NCBI RefSeq assembly: GCF_001636055.1
Contig: NZ_CP011789.1
Location: forward strand, 4,154,001-4,218,000
DNA length: 64,000 nt
From: Pseudomonas putida
Lineage (GTDB): Bacteria; Pseudomonadota; Gammaproteobacteria; Pseudomonadales; Pseudomonadaceae
Reading direction: 5' to 3'
A program made the position numbers and the translations under genes. Below the pieces are notes generated by a model, which was given only the letters and a program-made list of their open reading frames with translations, had not been told where the DNA came from and searched no databases. This document shows, piece by piece, positions 26,262-35,173 of the stretch (the stretch's first letter is position 1; every line of letters starts with the position of its first letter).

Positions 26262-27305
26262 TCAGCAGGCGACTTCTGACGAAATCAACGAGGCGATTCG
26301 TGGATAGAACTGCAACGCGTTGGTGGAGAAGCATTTGGCGCGCTCAGCCTCGGGCCAGGTTGGGAACACATCGTTGGCGACGACACCATCCCAGTAAGGG
26401 TGGCGGCTGCCGAAGACCACCAGCGAAGCGTTGTCGCCACCGATGGTGTCGGTCGCAGCGCCACTGTGTGGCGAGATCTCGTCATCGGCCTGTGTCACGA
26501 ACCGGGCATGGTTCTCCAGGTAAGTCGTAGGATCCTTGCTGACCCATGGCACTTCCAGGCGGTCGGACTGCCAGTCTTTGTCGGTACGGATCAGCAGCGA
26601 GCGGGCGGCATGAACGCTCACATCGCCAAACACTACGCGAAGCTCAGGCAAGCGCTCGAATACACCGGCCACGACGAAGCTGGTGAGTTGAACAATCGAG
26701 GAAATGGGCCGGATCGCGTGGTGCTCGGCAAAGTAGCTTGGGAAGCCCACTTGCGAGGGTGCCGGCTCGACCAGGGTGGCGAAGTCATCGTGCACGAATA
26801 CAACCAGTCCACGCTCCGCAGCAGCGCGCCAGATGGGGAAGAAGCGCTGTTCGCCGTAGGTTGCCAAGGCCCGCGCCGGCACGACGATCTGTACGAAGCG
26901 TTTGTCATCGGCCCAGCGGTCGATCTCACGAAGTGCGGTATCGGTATCGTTCAGCGCAATGCGGATCGAACCGAGGAATTTGCCTTCCGCTTCCGGCGCG
27001 TCCAGCCACTTCTTGCACAGCAGATCGTTCGCAGCGCGGGCTACGGAGGCTGCCTGCTGCGGGTTTGGCCAGTAGCCGCGAGTCGTCGGGCTCAGCACCG
27101 CGTAATCCACACCTGAACGACGCAGGTGCTCTGCAACAGCAGCAGGGCTCGACGCTTTGTCCGCAGCAACCGAGAATTGGTCGAAAGGCGCACGATACTT
27201 CTCGCCAAACAGCGGGGGCAGCTTGAGCAGGTTCCAGGGAGCACCGATGGCTTGGTTGAATTCTTCGTTTTCAAAGACTGGGTGAACTGCGCAATCGATG
27301 ATCAT
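26262..27305 (-). CDS. Amidohydrolase_2 (ACMSD-like) family protein, divergent active site
   Basis: 347 residues, TIM-barrel amidohydrolase layout: N-terminal MIIDCAVHPVFE, central LVVFVHDDFATL, FERLPELRVVFGDVS, and C-terminal LVVFGSRHPYWD. Its partner upstream has DTDVHVEP and FSSDYPHYD. The usual catalytic Asp of SDYPH is Ser/Arg here, and the EGG loop is replaced by GDVS. The start overlaps the partner's stop (ATGA), so the two are made together. Family members hydrolyse amides and lactones or decarboxylate aromatic acids. This one may be a non-catalytic partner. Confidence 0.78.
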   Translation of the reverse strand: MIIDCAVHPVFENEEFNQAIGAPWNLLKLPPLFGEKYRAPFDQFSVAADKASSPAAVAEHLRRSGVDYAVLSPTTRGYWPNPQQAASVARAANDLLCKKWLDAPEAEGKFLGSIRIALNDTDTALREIDRWADDKRFVQIVVPARALATYGEQRFFPIWRAAAERGLVVFVHDDFATLVEPAPSQVGFPSYFAEHHAIRPISSIVQLTSFVVAGVFERLPELRVVFGDVSVHAARSLLIRTDKDWQSDRLEVPWVSKDPTTYLENHARFVTQADDEISPHSGAATDTIGGDNASLVVFGSRHPYWDGVVANDVFPTWPEAERAKCFSTNALQFYPRIASLISSEVAC

Positions 27306-28462
27306 TTTGCACCTCCGGCACGGTCGAAGCGGTCAATGGGTCGCGTTTTGGGAAGGTCGTAAACCAATCGCGCGTTTTCAGACATGATCCGCTTGCGGGT
27401 ATTGGCATCCAACGAACGTGGCAGCGCTTTGCTGGGCGGGTCGTAGTCGTAGTGCGGGTAGTCGCTGGAGAACATCACCAGCTCCGCAGCATTGGCCTGT
27501 TCGTACAATTCGGCGATCTTGTGCGGATCGGTGTTTTCTTCGATCGGTTGCGTAGCGAAGCGGAAGTGATCACGCGCATATTCACGCGGCGTTTTCTTAA
27601 GCCCCAGTTCCTTGGCAGTTTTGTCCCAGTGGCGCTCCATGCGATCAATGATCGGTTGGTACCAAAGGAAGCCACCTTCAACGAAGAGCACTTTCATGTT
27701 CGGATGGCGATCGAGTACGCCGTTGCAGATCCAGCTGGCCATGTGAGTGGCGTAGGCCATCGGTGCAATCAGTGAGTGGTATTCGACGAAGTACTGCAAT
27801 GGACCGGTCGACGTCCATCCCAAGGGCTGGGTGGCACCGCCCCGGAAGTGCATGGAAATAGGCAGGTTGTATTTGGCAGCCGCTTCCCAGATCGGGTCAT
27901 ACATTGGATGGCCAAACGGGCGCGGTCCGTAGTGGCCGATCATCACTTGGCGGAATGCTGGATGATTGCCCCAGCGCTCGATCTCCTTGGCAGCACCGAT
28001 AGGATCATCGACCGAGATCGAGATCGAACCAACGTAGCGGTTTTCAGCGTTGTATTTGCTCAGCCAGGTGTCTGCCAGCCAGGCGTTGACTGCTCCGGCC
28101 AGGGCGGTATCGAGCTTGGGGTCGGTGGTGAATCCACGGAAGCTCCAAGGCAGCAGAATGGCATAGTCGGTGGGATCATCGACGAACATCTGTTGCCCGA
28201 CCATATCAGGGCAAGAACCGATATCGCCCACTTCCGGATACGCATCCTTGCGACCACCACCATCCAGGGTCTTGTAAGTGGACCGACTGAACGGCACGCT
28301 GTCGATAAGGTTGGGCATATTGCGCCAAGGCGCGTCCAGGTAAGGAAGCAGTTCTTCAAATGATTTCGGTTCGACGTGGACGTCAGTGTCGATAACGGTA
28401 ATTTCTACCTGATCGACCTGGGCTTCCAGACTCTCCGTACGTTCAAGGATCTCAATTGTCAT
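27302..28462 (-). CDS. Amidohydrolase_2 (decarboxylase/hydrolase) family protein, first gene of the catabolic operon
   Basis: 386 residues from the ATG at 28462, chosen because GGAGGAG lies seven bases upstream; an ATG at 28480 lies before that site. Visible motifs: IDTDVHVEP (first metal ligands), LPISMHFRGG, GVLDRHPNMKVLFVEGG and MFSSDYPHYDYD (catalytic Asp). Relatives include gamma-resorcylate decarboxylase, 5-carboxyvanillate decarboxylase (LigW) and ACMSD, which use Zn or Mn. It begins a seven-gene minus-strand operon ending with the peroxiredoxin. Hydrolysis or decarboxylation of the pathway substrate is inferred. Confidence 0.82.
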   Translation of the reverse strand: MTIEILERTESLEAQVDQVEITVIDTDVHVEPKSFEELLPYLDAPWRNMPNLIDSVPFSRSTYKTLDGGGRKDAYPEVGDIGSCPDMVGQQMFVDDPTDYAILLPWSFRGFTTDPKLDTALAGAVNAWLADTWLSKYNAENRYVGSISISVDDPIGAAKEIERWGNHPAFRQVMIGHYGPRPFGHPMYDPIWEAAAKYNLPISMHFRGGATQPLGWTSTGPLQYFVEYHSLIAPMAYATHMASWICNGVLDRHPNMKVLFVEGGFLWYQPIIDRMERHWDKTAKELGLKKTPREYARDHFRFATQPIEENTDPHKIAELYEQANAAELVMFSSDYPHYDYDPPSKALPRSLDANTRKRIMSENARLVYDLPKTRPIDRFDRAGGAK

Positions 28463-28616
28463 TTTTATCTCCTCCGACATATGTCTGTCGTTTTATTCAG
28501 CCTGCCTGAATATGTTTACAGCGTGATTTTGAAGCATGCAACAAAAATTTTTTAATTTTTTAAACTGTGAATTTCAACCAACATTCAAACTACAGCCAAG
28601 AGCGCGCTATGTTGAT
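28463..28616 (-). promoter_or_regulatory. Promoter region of the amidohydrolase operon with dyads
   Basis: The gap between the amidohydrolase and Nramp genes is AT-rich (A/T runs around 28545-28562). It contains ATTCAG-CCTGC-CTGAAT (28495-28511), a perfect 6-bp dyad. A near copy, TGCAGCTTGCCTGAATA, is found at 31611-31627 upstream of the OprD gene. GACATATGTC (about 28476-28485) overlaps the ribosome site. These are likely regulatory; the protein is unknown. Confidence 0.45.
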
Positions 28617-29936
28617 TCATTCTCCAGACAGGATCTGGGCAAGCAGCACAAAGTTAAGTAGCACAATGATGCTTGAACATAGCCGCGCTAGCGCCCAAGT
28701 ACCGCCACGTATACGATACTTACCCATCAACTCTTTGCTCGCGGCAAACGCAACGAGCGGAATGACTGCAAGGGGTAGCTGCAAACTCAGCACGACTTGA
28801 CTCGCCACCAACAACTCATTGGATCCGTTATCACCAAACACCCCGACACACAGTAGCGCAGGGCCTATCGCCAAACCACGTGTTAGTAATGCCCGAGCCC
28901 ATAGCGCCATCTTTAACTTGAGAAAACCCTCCATGACCACTTGGCCTGCCAAGGTTCCTGTCACGGTTGCATTGATGCCGCATGCAAGCAATGCAGAGGC
29001 AAACAGGATACTGGCCCACTGATTACCCAAGAGCGGTGAAATGAGTCTATGCGCATCCGCGAGATCATTCACCTCGGTATGACCGCTTACATTGAAAACC
29101 GCAGCCGCGACAATGAGCAATGCCGCGTTGATCGTGAATGCGACACCCAGCGAAAGCGTCGTATCCACATTGACGCCCTTCAAGATCTGCTGAACCTGCC
29201 CCTCACTCGCTCCTACTCCGTGCTGTTTGACCAGTGCCGAATGGAGATACAAGTTGTGTGGCATCACGGTTGCGCCAAGGATGCCCGCAGCCAACCACAC
29301 CATACCCGCATCTCGAAGGAGTTCTGGCGAAGGTACCAGGCCACCGGCAACTGCCCCCCATTGAGGATTCGCAAGCGACAACTGAATTACAAAGCAGATG
29401 CCAATTAAAAGAATCAAGAATGAGATGGCGACTTGTAATGGACGCTGGCTGCGGATCTGCAATAGCAGCATGACCAGGGTTGCAACAGCCGAAATCAATA
29501 CACCCGAGGTCAATGAAATACCAAAAAGCAACTGAAGGGCAACGGCACTCCCTACCACCTCTGCCACATCGCAAGCGATGATTGATATTTCACAAGTTAC
29601 CCACAAGAAGATATTGGTACGCTTACCGCAACGCTCTCTGCACAACTGCGCAAGATCACGCCCGGTGATAACCCCTACCTTCGCCGCAATGCGTTGTAAC
29701 AAGAGCCCCATCAGGCTGGCAATCAGTACAACGCTAAGCAGTTCATAACCATATTTTGAGCCACTGCCCAAAGCAGTTGCCCAATTACCAGGGTCCATGT
29801 AGCCGACAGCGATGAGGCTGCCTGCCCCCATGAATGTAAACCAGCGCTTCCTGGGCGCATTAACCAGTATAGGGGAAGTGGGCTCGCCGCTGGCGGACTC
29901 ATCAGACGCTTCACGAGAAATAGCATCGGCACTCAT
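28617..29936 (-). CDS. Nramp-family divalent metal ion transporter (MntH-like)
   Basis: 439 residues from the ATG at 29936. An N-terminal hydrophilic tail of about 35 residues is followed by eleven helices. Helix 1 has the metal motif DPGNWATAL, helix 6 MPHNLYLHSALV, both diagnostic of Nramp proton-coupled Mn(II)/Fe(II) importers. Its place inside a catabolic cluster rich in metalloproteins (amidohydrolases, VOC protein, CapA-type protein) suggests it supplies their metal. The 55 bp to capA contain no obvious promoter of its own, so it may be cotranscribed with capA. Confidence 0.9.
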   Translation of the reverse strand: MSADAISREASDESASGEPTSPILVNAPRKRWFTFMGAGSLIAVGYMDPGNWATALGSGSKYGYELLSVVLIASLMGLLLQRIAAKVGVITGRDLAQLCRERCGKRTNIFLWVTCEISIIACDVAEVVGSAVALQLLFGISLTSGVLISAVATLVMLLLQIRSQRPLQVAISFLILLIGICFVIQLSLANPQWGAVAGGLVPSPELLRDAGMVWLAAGILGATVMPHNLYLHSALVKQHGVGASEGQVQQILKGVNVDTTLSLGVAFTINAALLIVAAAVFNVSGHTEVNDLADAHRLISPLLGNQWASILFASALLACGINATVTGTLAGQVVMEGFLKLKMALWARALLTRGLAIGPALLCVGVFGDNGSNELLVASQVVLSLQLPLAVIPLVAFAASKELMGKYRIRGGTWALARLCSSIIVLLNFVLLAQILSGE

Positions 29937-30057
29937 ACAGGCATACCTATTATTCGCTTTTTTACTGCGGAGCGAGGTCCGACTGGACCTGCGCTCGCTC
30001 ACACGACTTTAGTATTTTTTATGTAACGTTTGGGTGTAACTGGTCTATTCGTAAGAA

Positions 30058-31392
30058 TTAGAGCTTGATCCTTCCGATGCATCGACCCTGTTCACCATCA
30101 ATGAGAAGCTCAGTTCCGAACGGCTTGGACAACTCATTCAGCCGAGACAAGATGCGCTCCCCATCTTGGGATGAAGCTAATTTCGGACAACCTCGACGGC
30201 CTCGGGGCGTATCCCTACCCAAGGTGATCGGGAGCAACTCGCTATCGACAAGCACACCATTTTCATAGGTGAAACGCGCAACCACCGATTCCCAAAACAA
30301 GGGCTGCCTCTCGTAACCGGTAATAACGTCGAAGAGATCAGCAGTGGTTGAATTCAGCGGCATGCCCTGCTGCTCGTACACCTCAAGCGGGAAGGAATCG
30401 AAGGATTCAACGTTGAAGATGAAATTTCCGAGCGAATAGCAGATAGGCCGGCCGTTGTAGAGTTCGACACCACGCAGCATGTGCGGGCCATGTGCGAAAA
30501 CACCATGCGCACCGGCATCGATAAGACGACGCGCCACCGGTTGCATGAATTCAGCCGGGACTTCGGTGTTCCAGCGCCCTTGAACACCTTCATGACAGTG
30601 CAAACCAACGAACACCAGGTCCGCTTGGCGGGCTGCCTCGGAGACCGATGCCACGAGTGCCTCGATGTCTCGCTCCAGAACGTCGGTCTGCACCTTTGAA
30701 GCATCAGCTGACGCAAAGTTGATCCCTTCAACAGCAAAGCCGCCTTCGGGAGGCGAGTCATAGACGTTCTTATCAGGGTAAGGGAAGTGAATCCCAGGAG
30801 CAGTAGTGCCAGTGGCTGCTACGTTGACGCCCGCTTCAGCAAAAATGTCGCGCAGTGTTTCGAACTGTTCATGCTTGATGAAATGCGTTTTTTGAACCCG
30901 CAACGGCGCGATGCCTGGGCGGCCAGCATCACCAACACTCGGATCCGCGGCCAGGTTCAGGCGGGCATTGCTTGAACCCGCGGCAATGTAGGCAACTCGA
31001 CAACCTGGGGCACTGAAGTACTTGGGTGCACGAGCTTCACGCAATGTGCGACCCGCCCCTGCATAGGTCAGTCCGCGCGCTTCAAGCGCTTCCAGCGATG
31101 AAACCAATCCCGACACACCGTAATCGGTCGCGTGGTTGTGAGCCATGCCGTAGAGATCAATCCCCATCCACTCAAATTCCGACAGGAGTGCAGGATCGAC
31201 GCCACAAGGAATGCCATGCATGGTCGTCGAAGCGATGCGCCCACGACCTGGAAAAACCATTTCGACGTTGGTGATGGCCACATCAGTAGAGCGAATTTCC
31301 TCCACCAATGCCTTGAAATCGTCGTCTGGGTTGCTGGAGATGCGTTGAGTCAGCATTGCATCGCCGGTAGCCAAAATTCTTGTTCTTGTCAT
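30058..31392 (-). CDS. CapA/PgsA-type metallophosphatase-fold protein
   Basis: 444 residues, no signal peptide. The family motifs are present: ILATGDAMLTQRI, TNVEMVFPG, LYGMAHNHATDYG, GLHCHEGVQGRW and HGPHMLRGVELYNGRPICYSLGNFIF (partial). CapA relatives share the calcineurin-like metallophosphatase fold and take part in poly-gamma-glutamate synthesis or other amide/ligase chemistry. No capB/capC genes are here, and the protein is cytoplasmic, so capsule synthesis is unlikely. A tandem operator matching the GntR site lies 10 bp upstream, tying it to the catabolic regulon. Confidence 0.82.
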   Translation of the reverse strand: MTRTRILATGDAMLTQRISSNPDDDFKALVEEIRSTDVAITNVEMVFPGRGRIASTTMHGIPCGVDPALLSEFEWMGIDLYGMAHNHATDYGVSGLVSSLEALEARGLTYAGAGRTLREARAPKYFSAPGCRVAYIAAGSSNARLNLAADPSVGDAGRPGIAPLRVQKTHFIKHEQFETLRDIFAEAGVNVAATGTTAPGIHFPYPDKNVYDSPPEGGFAVEGINFASADASKVQTDVLERDIEALVASVSEAARQADLVFVGLHCHEGVQGRWNTEVPAEFMQPVARRLIDAGAHGVFAHGPHMLRGVELYNGRPICYSLGNFIFNVESFDSFPLEVYEQQGMPLNSTTADLFDVITGYERQPLFWESVVARFTYENGVLVDSELLPITLGRDTPRGRRGCPKLASSQDGERILSRLNELSKPFGTELLIDGEQGRCIGRIKL

Positions 31393-31401
31393 AAAGCACC
31401 T

Positions 31402-31424
31402 TGGTATCCCAAATTGGTGTACAG
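31402..31424. promoter_or_regulatory. Second copy of the GntR-type tandem operator, upstream of capA
   Basis: TGGTATCCCA (31402-31411), then AAT, then TGGTGTACAG (31415-31424). The first half is identical and the 13-bp spacing is the same as at 20010-20032. The second half is a weaker palindrome. It lies directly before the capA start, where bound repressor would block transcription. Confidence 0.6.
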
Positions 31425-31970
31425 GTTGTGATGCCGATTTTCATCACGAAAATTTATTCAGTCAACCTGTTTTTTTTCTGAACGGTTCGATTGTGGCTTC
31501 AGCCTCTTGACTACGGCCATCCCACGGAAAAATGCAGGCAGGACCTACCGTCTGAGGCTGTTGACAGCTGCTTGCTCCATCGCTATACCTTGCCCGTCGG
31601 TGGCCATTTATGCAGCTTGCCTGAATAAGTCAACGCCGAACCCAGAGTTGCTTTGCGCGCCAGAGCGCCGTGTGGAACGCCTTGAACGTACGCACAAATG
31701 CTCAGGCAGACTGATAAAAAATATAAAAAACAGGAAACTCGTCACATGTCAGCCAAGAACCAGCCGCCTTGCCTGCATCAACCCGCGCTCATGTTCAATT
31801 GTGAGCATCTCCTCTGGCCGCTCGACGGTGGCCCAACACGCATTTCTCAACGATAGGTCCAATACTGCTTCGCTACGTCAGGAGTCTGACTTGCCCTGCA
31901 TTGCGGCTGGTTACCTGACTGCGTATGTGGAAATTCCGGTTTTCCTCAGCATCGTTGAGAGGGTTCGTTC
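31425..31970. other. Intergenic region between capA and the OprD gene, no supported gene
   Basis: About 550 bp. A long open frame exists on plus (from 31507) but runs into the porin in another frame, has no ribosome site and shows no recognisable protein. TGCAGCTTGCCTGAATA at 31611-31627 repeats the dyad upstream of the amidohydrolase operon. The region presumably holds the divergent promoters of capA and the porin. Nothing else was recognised. Confidence 0.5.
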
Positions 31971-33287
31971 ATGTCCCACCGCAATCAAGCTTTGGGCCAG
32001 CTGTGCGCAACAGCCGTGCTGCTTACTACTTGCTCGGCTCTGGCTGCCGAACAACGTGCAAGCTTCGTTCACGACAGCTCGCTGAAAGTGATCAATCGCA
32101 ATTTCTATTTCTACCGCAACTACCACGACAACGGCATATTCAATGGCCGTCAGCAGAATTACCGGGAGGAATGGGCGCACGGCATCCAGGCGCTCTTCAG
32201 TTCGGGCTACACCCAAGGCACAGTCGGGTTCGGACTCGATGCCCATGCCCTGGCGGGGTTCAAGCTGGATAGTGGGCGTGGGACCTCAGGTACCAATTTG
32301 CTTCCGCTGGATAGCAACAGGCGAGCCGAAGGTGAGTACAGCGCTGCGGGCGGAGCCATCAAGCTCAAAGCATTTGATACCGAAGTAAAAGCCGGTGATT
32401 TGTTCCCCAGCACCCCTGTATTCAGACATGGCGATGGCCGCTTGCTGCCGCAGAGCTTTCGTGGCGTCTCCGTACAGAACACTTCGATTGACCGGCTGAA
32501 TCTGCAAGCCGGTTCCTTTCACTCGACTCGATACAAAGCAAGTAGTAACCATGACGGAGAGCTGTCCACTGACTACGGTGGGACGGCGTTTAAATCCGCA
32601 CGCTATTTGGGAGCTGACTACCAGTTCGACGAGGCCACCTCGGCCAGTATCTACCAGGCAAACTTCGAAGACGTCTGGAACCAGACCTACCTCAGCCTGA
32701 CGAAAACACTGCCGTTATCGCAGGCCGTATCGCTGGTACTGGGAGGTGACTTCTATCGCACTCGCGATGAGGGAAAAGCACTCGCAGGCACCATTGATAC
32801 CGATAGTTGGAGTGCCTATGGGCGCCTGTCACTGGGCGCTCATTCATTCACCGTGGCCTACCAGCGTATCGACGGCGATCAGCCATTCGATTACCTGGGG
32901 GACGGCGATTCGATATACCTGGCCAATTCGCTCTACTACTCAGACTTCAACTCCCCAAATGAGCGCTCGTGGCAATTGCGCTATGACTTCAACTTCGTCG
33001 GTGTGGGCTTGCCCGGCCTGACGTTCATGACGCGCTACATAAAAGGTAGCGACATCGACAACACCAAAGTCGACCCGAACGGCGCCTATGCCTATTACGC
33101 GCAGCTCGGCAGTGGAGGCGAGCACTGGGAGCGTGATACGCAGATCAGGTACGTCGTCCAGAGCGGCCCAGCAAAAGACCTCTCCATCACCCTTCAGCAA
33201 ACGATCCATCGCGCCAACTCCGCGCAGGCTGATGGCGACGCCGACCAGGTTCGTCTGATCACGCAGTACCCGCTTTCCATTTTCTGA
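31971..33287 (+). CDS. OprD-family outer-membrane porin of the catabolic cluster
   Basis: 438 residues. Signal peptide MSHRNQALGQLCATAVLL... ending ALAAEQ. Mature features match OprD: SLKVINRNFYFYRNYHD, GYTQGTVGFGLDAHAL, HSFTVAYQRIDGDQPFDYL, YYSDFNSPNERSWQLRYD and the terminal strand QYPLSIF. It shares segments with the first OprD at 12.3 kb, but is clearly divergent. Located between capA and an MFS importer-like gene, it probably brings the pathway substrate, likely an aromatic or small organic acid, through the outer membrane. Confidence 0.9.
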   Translation: MSHRNQALGQLCATAVLLTTCSALAAEQRASFVHDSSLKVINRNFYFYRNYHDNGIFNGRQQNYREEWAHGIQALFSSGYTQGTVGFGLDAHALAGFKLDSGRGTSGTNLLPLDSNRRAEGEYSAAGGAIKLKAFDTEVKAGDLFPSTPVFRHGDGRLLPQSFRGVSVQNTSIDRLNLQAGSFHSTRYKASSNHDGELSTDYGGTAFKSARYLGADYQFDEATSASIYQANFEDVWNQTYLSLTKTLPLSQAVSLVLGGDFYRTRDEGKALAGTIDTDSWSAYGRLSLGAHSFTVAYQRIDGDQPFDYLGDGDSIYLANSLYYSDFNSPNERSWQLRYDFNFVGVGLPGLTFMTRYIKGSDIDNTKVDPNGAYAYYAQLGSGGEHWERDTQIRYVVQSGPAKDLSITLQQTIHRANSAQADGDADQVRLITQYPLSIF

Positions 33288-33539
33288 CTTCCCGCTCGGC
33301 GCCAAACCTTCACCCCAACCAGACATCCGCCTTAAGGAGATCGAGAATCGACAAGTACTCAGCCAAACTGAATAACCAAAAGAGCCTGTATCCAGTGGGT
33401 TAACGCACGCATTTCAGACCGTTTTCGAAGCGAAAGCACTGATGAAGAACGGTACTAACCCGTAGCCGAAATAGCGCGTAGAGTCCCACATAACAAGAAA
33501 GGGCAACTGACCAGATCAGTGTGCCCACCAGGAGAGAAT

Positions 33540-34988
33540 ATGCAGCATTCCATTCCTGACGGTCAGAACACTCAAGATAGACGCGTCGCCTTGGGCGTCT
33601 GTCTCGCAGTGACCGTTGGCGCCGTCGGCGTCTACAAAGCAATCGAGTCACTGGTGTCGCCTGCACTGCCGATCATCCAGGCTGAACTGGGTGCGACACG
33701 AGCCGAAGTCACTTGGGTGATGACAGGTGTTCTGTTGACAGGCCCCCTCGTTACACCATTGATCAGCCGCCTGGCTGACATCTATGACAAACGTAAGCTG
33801 ATCATGGCGATCATGCTCATCGTCGCCACGGGCACGTTGGTGTCGTCACTTTCAGCATCGATGCAGATGCTGATCATCGGGCAACTGCTACAAGGGTTCG
33901 GCCTGAGTATGGTCCCGCTTGCTGTCGGGATCATGAAAGATACGCAACCGGCGAGCGTTTTGAAATTCAGCAACAGCCTCATGATCTCTGCTATCTATGG
34001 GTCTACCGCCTTAGGGATGCTGATCGCGGGGCCCATTGCTGACAATTATCACTACACATACCTTTTCTGGGCGCCCTTTTTGGCGCTGATGATACTGATA
34101 GCAGCAGCCTGGATGCTATTACCTCCCTGCCCCTCAAAATCCAAGACGAAGCCGAGCATAGATGTAAAAGGCCTGGTCCTTTTCGCCATTGCCCTGGGCA
34201 CATTTTTGATCGGACTCACCTATGCGCCTGAATGGGGATGGGGGTCTACCTCATTTCTAGGCACATGTGCCGTTTCGTTATGTTCCCTGCTCGCATTTGT
34301 CTGGGCCGAACTCACACATAAAGATCCACTGGTCGAGCTGCGGGTGCTCCGCAGCTTCAGCGTCACTTCGGGCCTCGTGCTGATGATGGCCGCCGGCTAT
34401 GTGATCAATAGTTTTTTTGTTTCAGTACCTATGCAGGTTCAGCAAGCCTTGAGTACAGGCTATGGCCTAGGTGCGACTGCCACGTTAACCAGTTTGATCT
34501 TGCTACCTGGAGTACTGATCGGTGTGGCTTCCCCTATCGTCAACCTTGTTGAGCGATACGCAGGGCTAGCATCCGCCTCCGTAGTGGGCCCTCTCATCAT
34601 GGGAGCCGGATTCTGGTTGGCTCTTGAGTCGGCAGGCAGCTTGCCGCTGGTAATTATCTCCATGCTCTGCGCAGGCCTTGGCTCGGGGATAACCATCACG
34701 CAAGCCATGAATTTGATGGTAATGGGCGTGCCTGATGACCGGGTTGGCACTTTTACCGGGTTGAACTTCGTAGCCAAAGCGATTGGTGCAACTACTGGAG
34801 CCCAAGTGGTTGGAGGATTGCTATCTACCGCATCAGGTGATGCATCCCAGGCACCCGAATGGAACAACTTTGTCTACGTTTTCTCGATGGGCCTCGTGAT
34901 CTGCATCATCGCAATAGCATGCGCGTTCATCGGTAGCAGGTCTTTCAGTAAATCATATGCACAACCTCGGACGGAAAAAGCTGTGTAG
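33540..34988 (+). CDS. MFS transporter, DHA2-like (14 helices)
   Basis: 482 residues from the ATG at 33540, with AGGAGAG directly upstream. About fourteen hydrophobic segments; motif A reads SRLADIYDKRKLIM, and motif C-like GSTALGMLIAGPIAD in helix 5. DHA2 members are mainly exporters of drugs or metabolites; a few import aromatic acids. Following an OprD porin in the same direction, it may be the inner-membrane partner for uptake or efflux of the pathway compound. Confidence 0.82.
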   Translation: MQHSIPDGQNTQDRRVALGVCLAVTVGAVGVYKAIESLVSPALPIIQAELGATRAEVTWVMTGVLLTGPLVTPLISRLADIYDKRKLIMAIMLIVATGTLVSSLSASMQMLIIGQLLQGFGLSMVPLAVGIMKDTQPASVLKFSNSLMISAIYGSTALGMLIAGPIADNYHYTYLFWAPFLALMILIAAAWMLLPPCPSKSKTKPSIDVKGLVLFAIALGTFLIGLTYAPEWGWGSTSFLGTCAVSLCSLLAFVWAELTHKDPLVELRVLRSFSVTSGLVLMMAAGYVINSFFVSVPMQVQQALSTGYGLGATATLTSLILLPGVLIGVASPIVNLVERYAGLASASVVGPLIMGAGFWLALESAGSLPLVIISMLCAGLGSGITITQAMNLMVMGVPDDRVGTFTGLNFVAKAIGATTGAQVVGGLLSTASGDASQAPEWNNFVYVFSMGLVICIIAIACAFIGSRSFSKSYAQPRTEKAV

Positions 34989-35049
34989 CGGAACAGCCTT
35001 CTGCGGCCTTTTTCAGTAAACCAGACGCGGTCTCCCTCGACACTCGGGG

Positions 35050-35116
35050 GTGGCCGCTATGGGTCGATTGGTGCCGTTCACGACTGACCGCTAACGACCC
35101 AAAGCAGACGTTCGCC
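35050..35116. repeat. Intergenic repeat copy B, with self-complementary arms
   Basis: GGCCGCTATGGGTCGATTGG (35052-35071) and, downstream, GACCGCTAACGACCCAAAGC (35085-35104) are opposed arms of an imperfect hairpin. The downstream arm matches copy A at 19216-19260. The two copies bracket the catabolic region. Confidence 0.55.
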
Positions 35117-35173
35117 AAGGGCAGCCTCTAGCCAGAAGCAGTCGATGCTCTAAACAACAGGTGCGATACAGTA

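Noticed and set aside
30058..31392. Capsule (poly-gamma-glutamate) biosynthesis locus
   Set aside because: CapA-type fold only; capB, capC and capE are absent and there is no signal peptide.
31507..32085. 192-codon open frame upstream of the second OprD gene
   Set aside because: No ribosome site, overlaps the porin start in another frame, composition and sequence look random; treated as intergenic.
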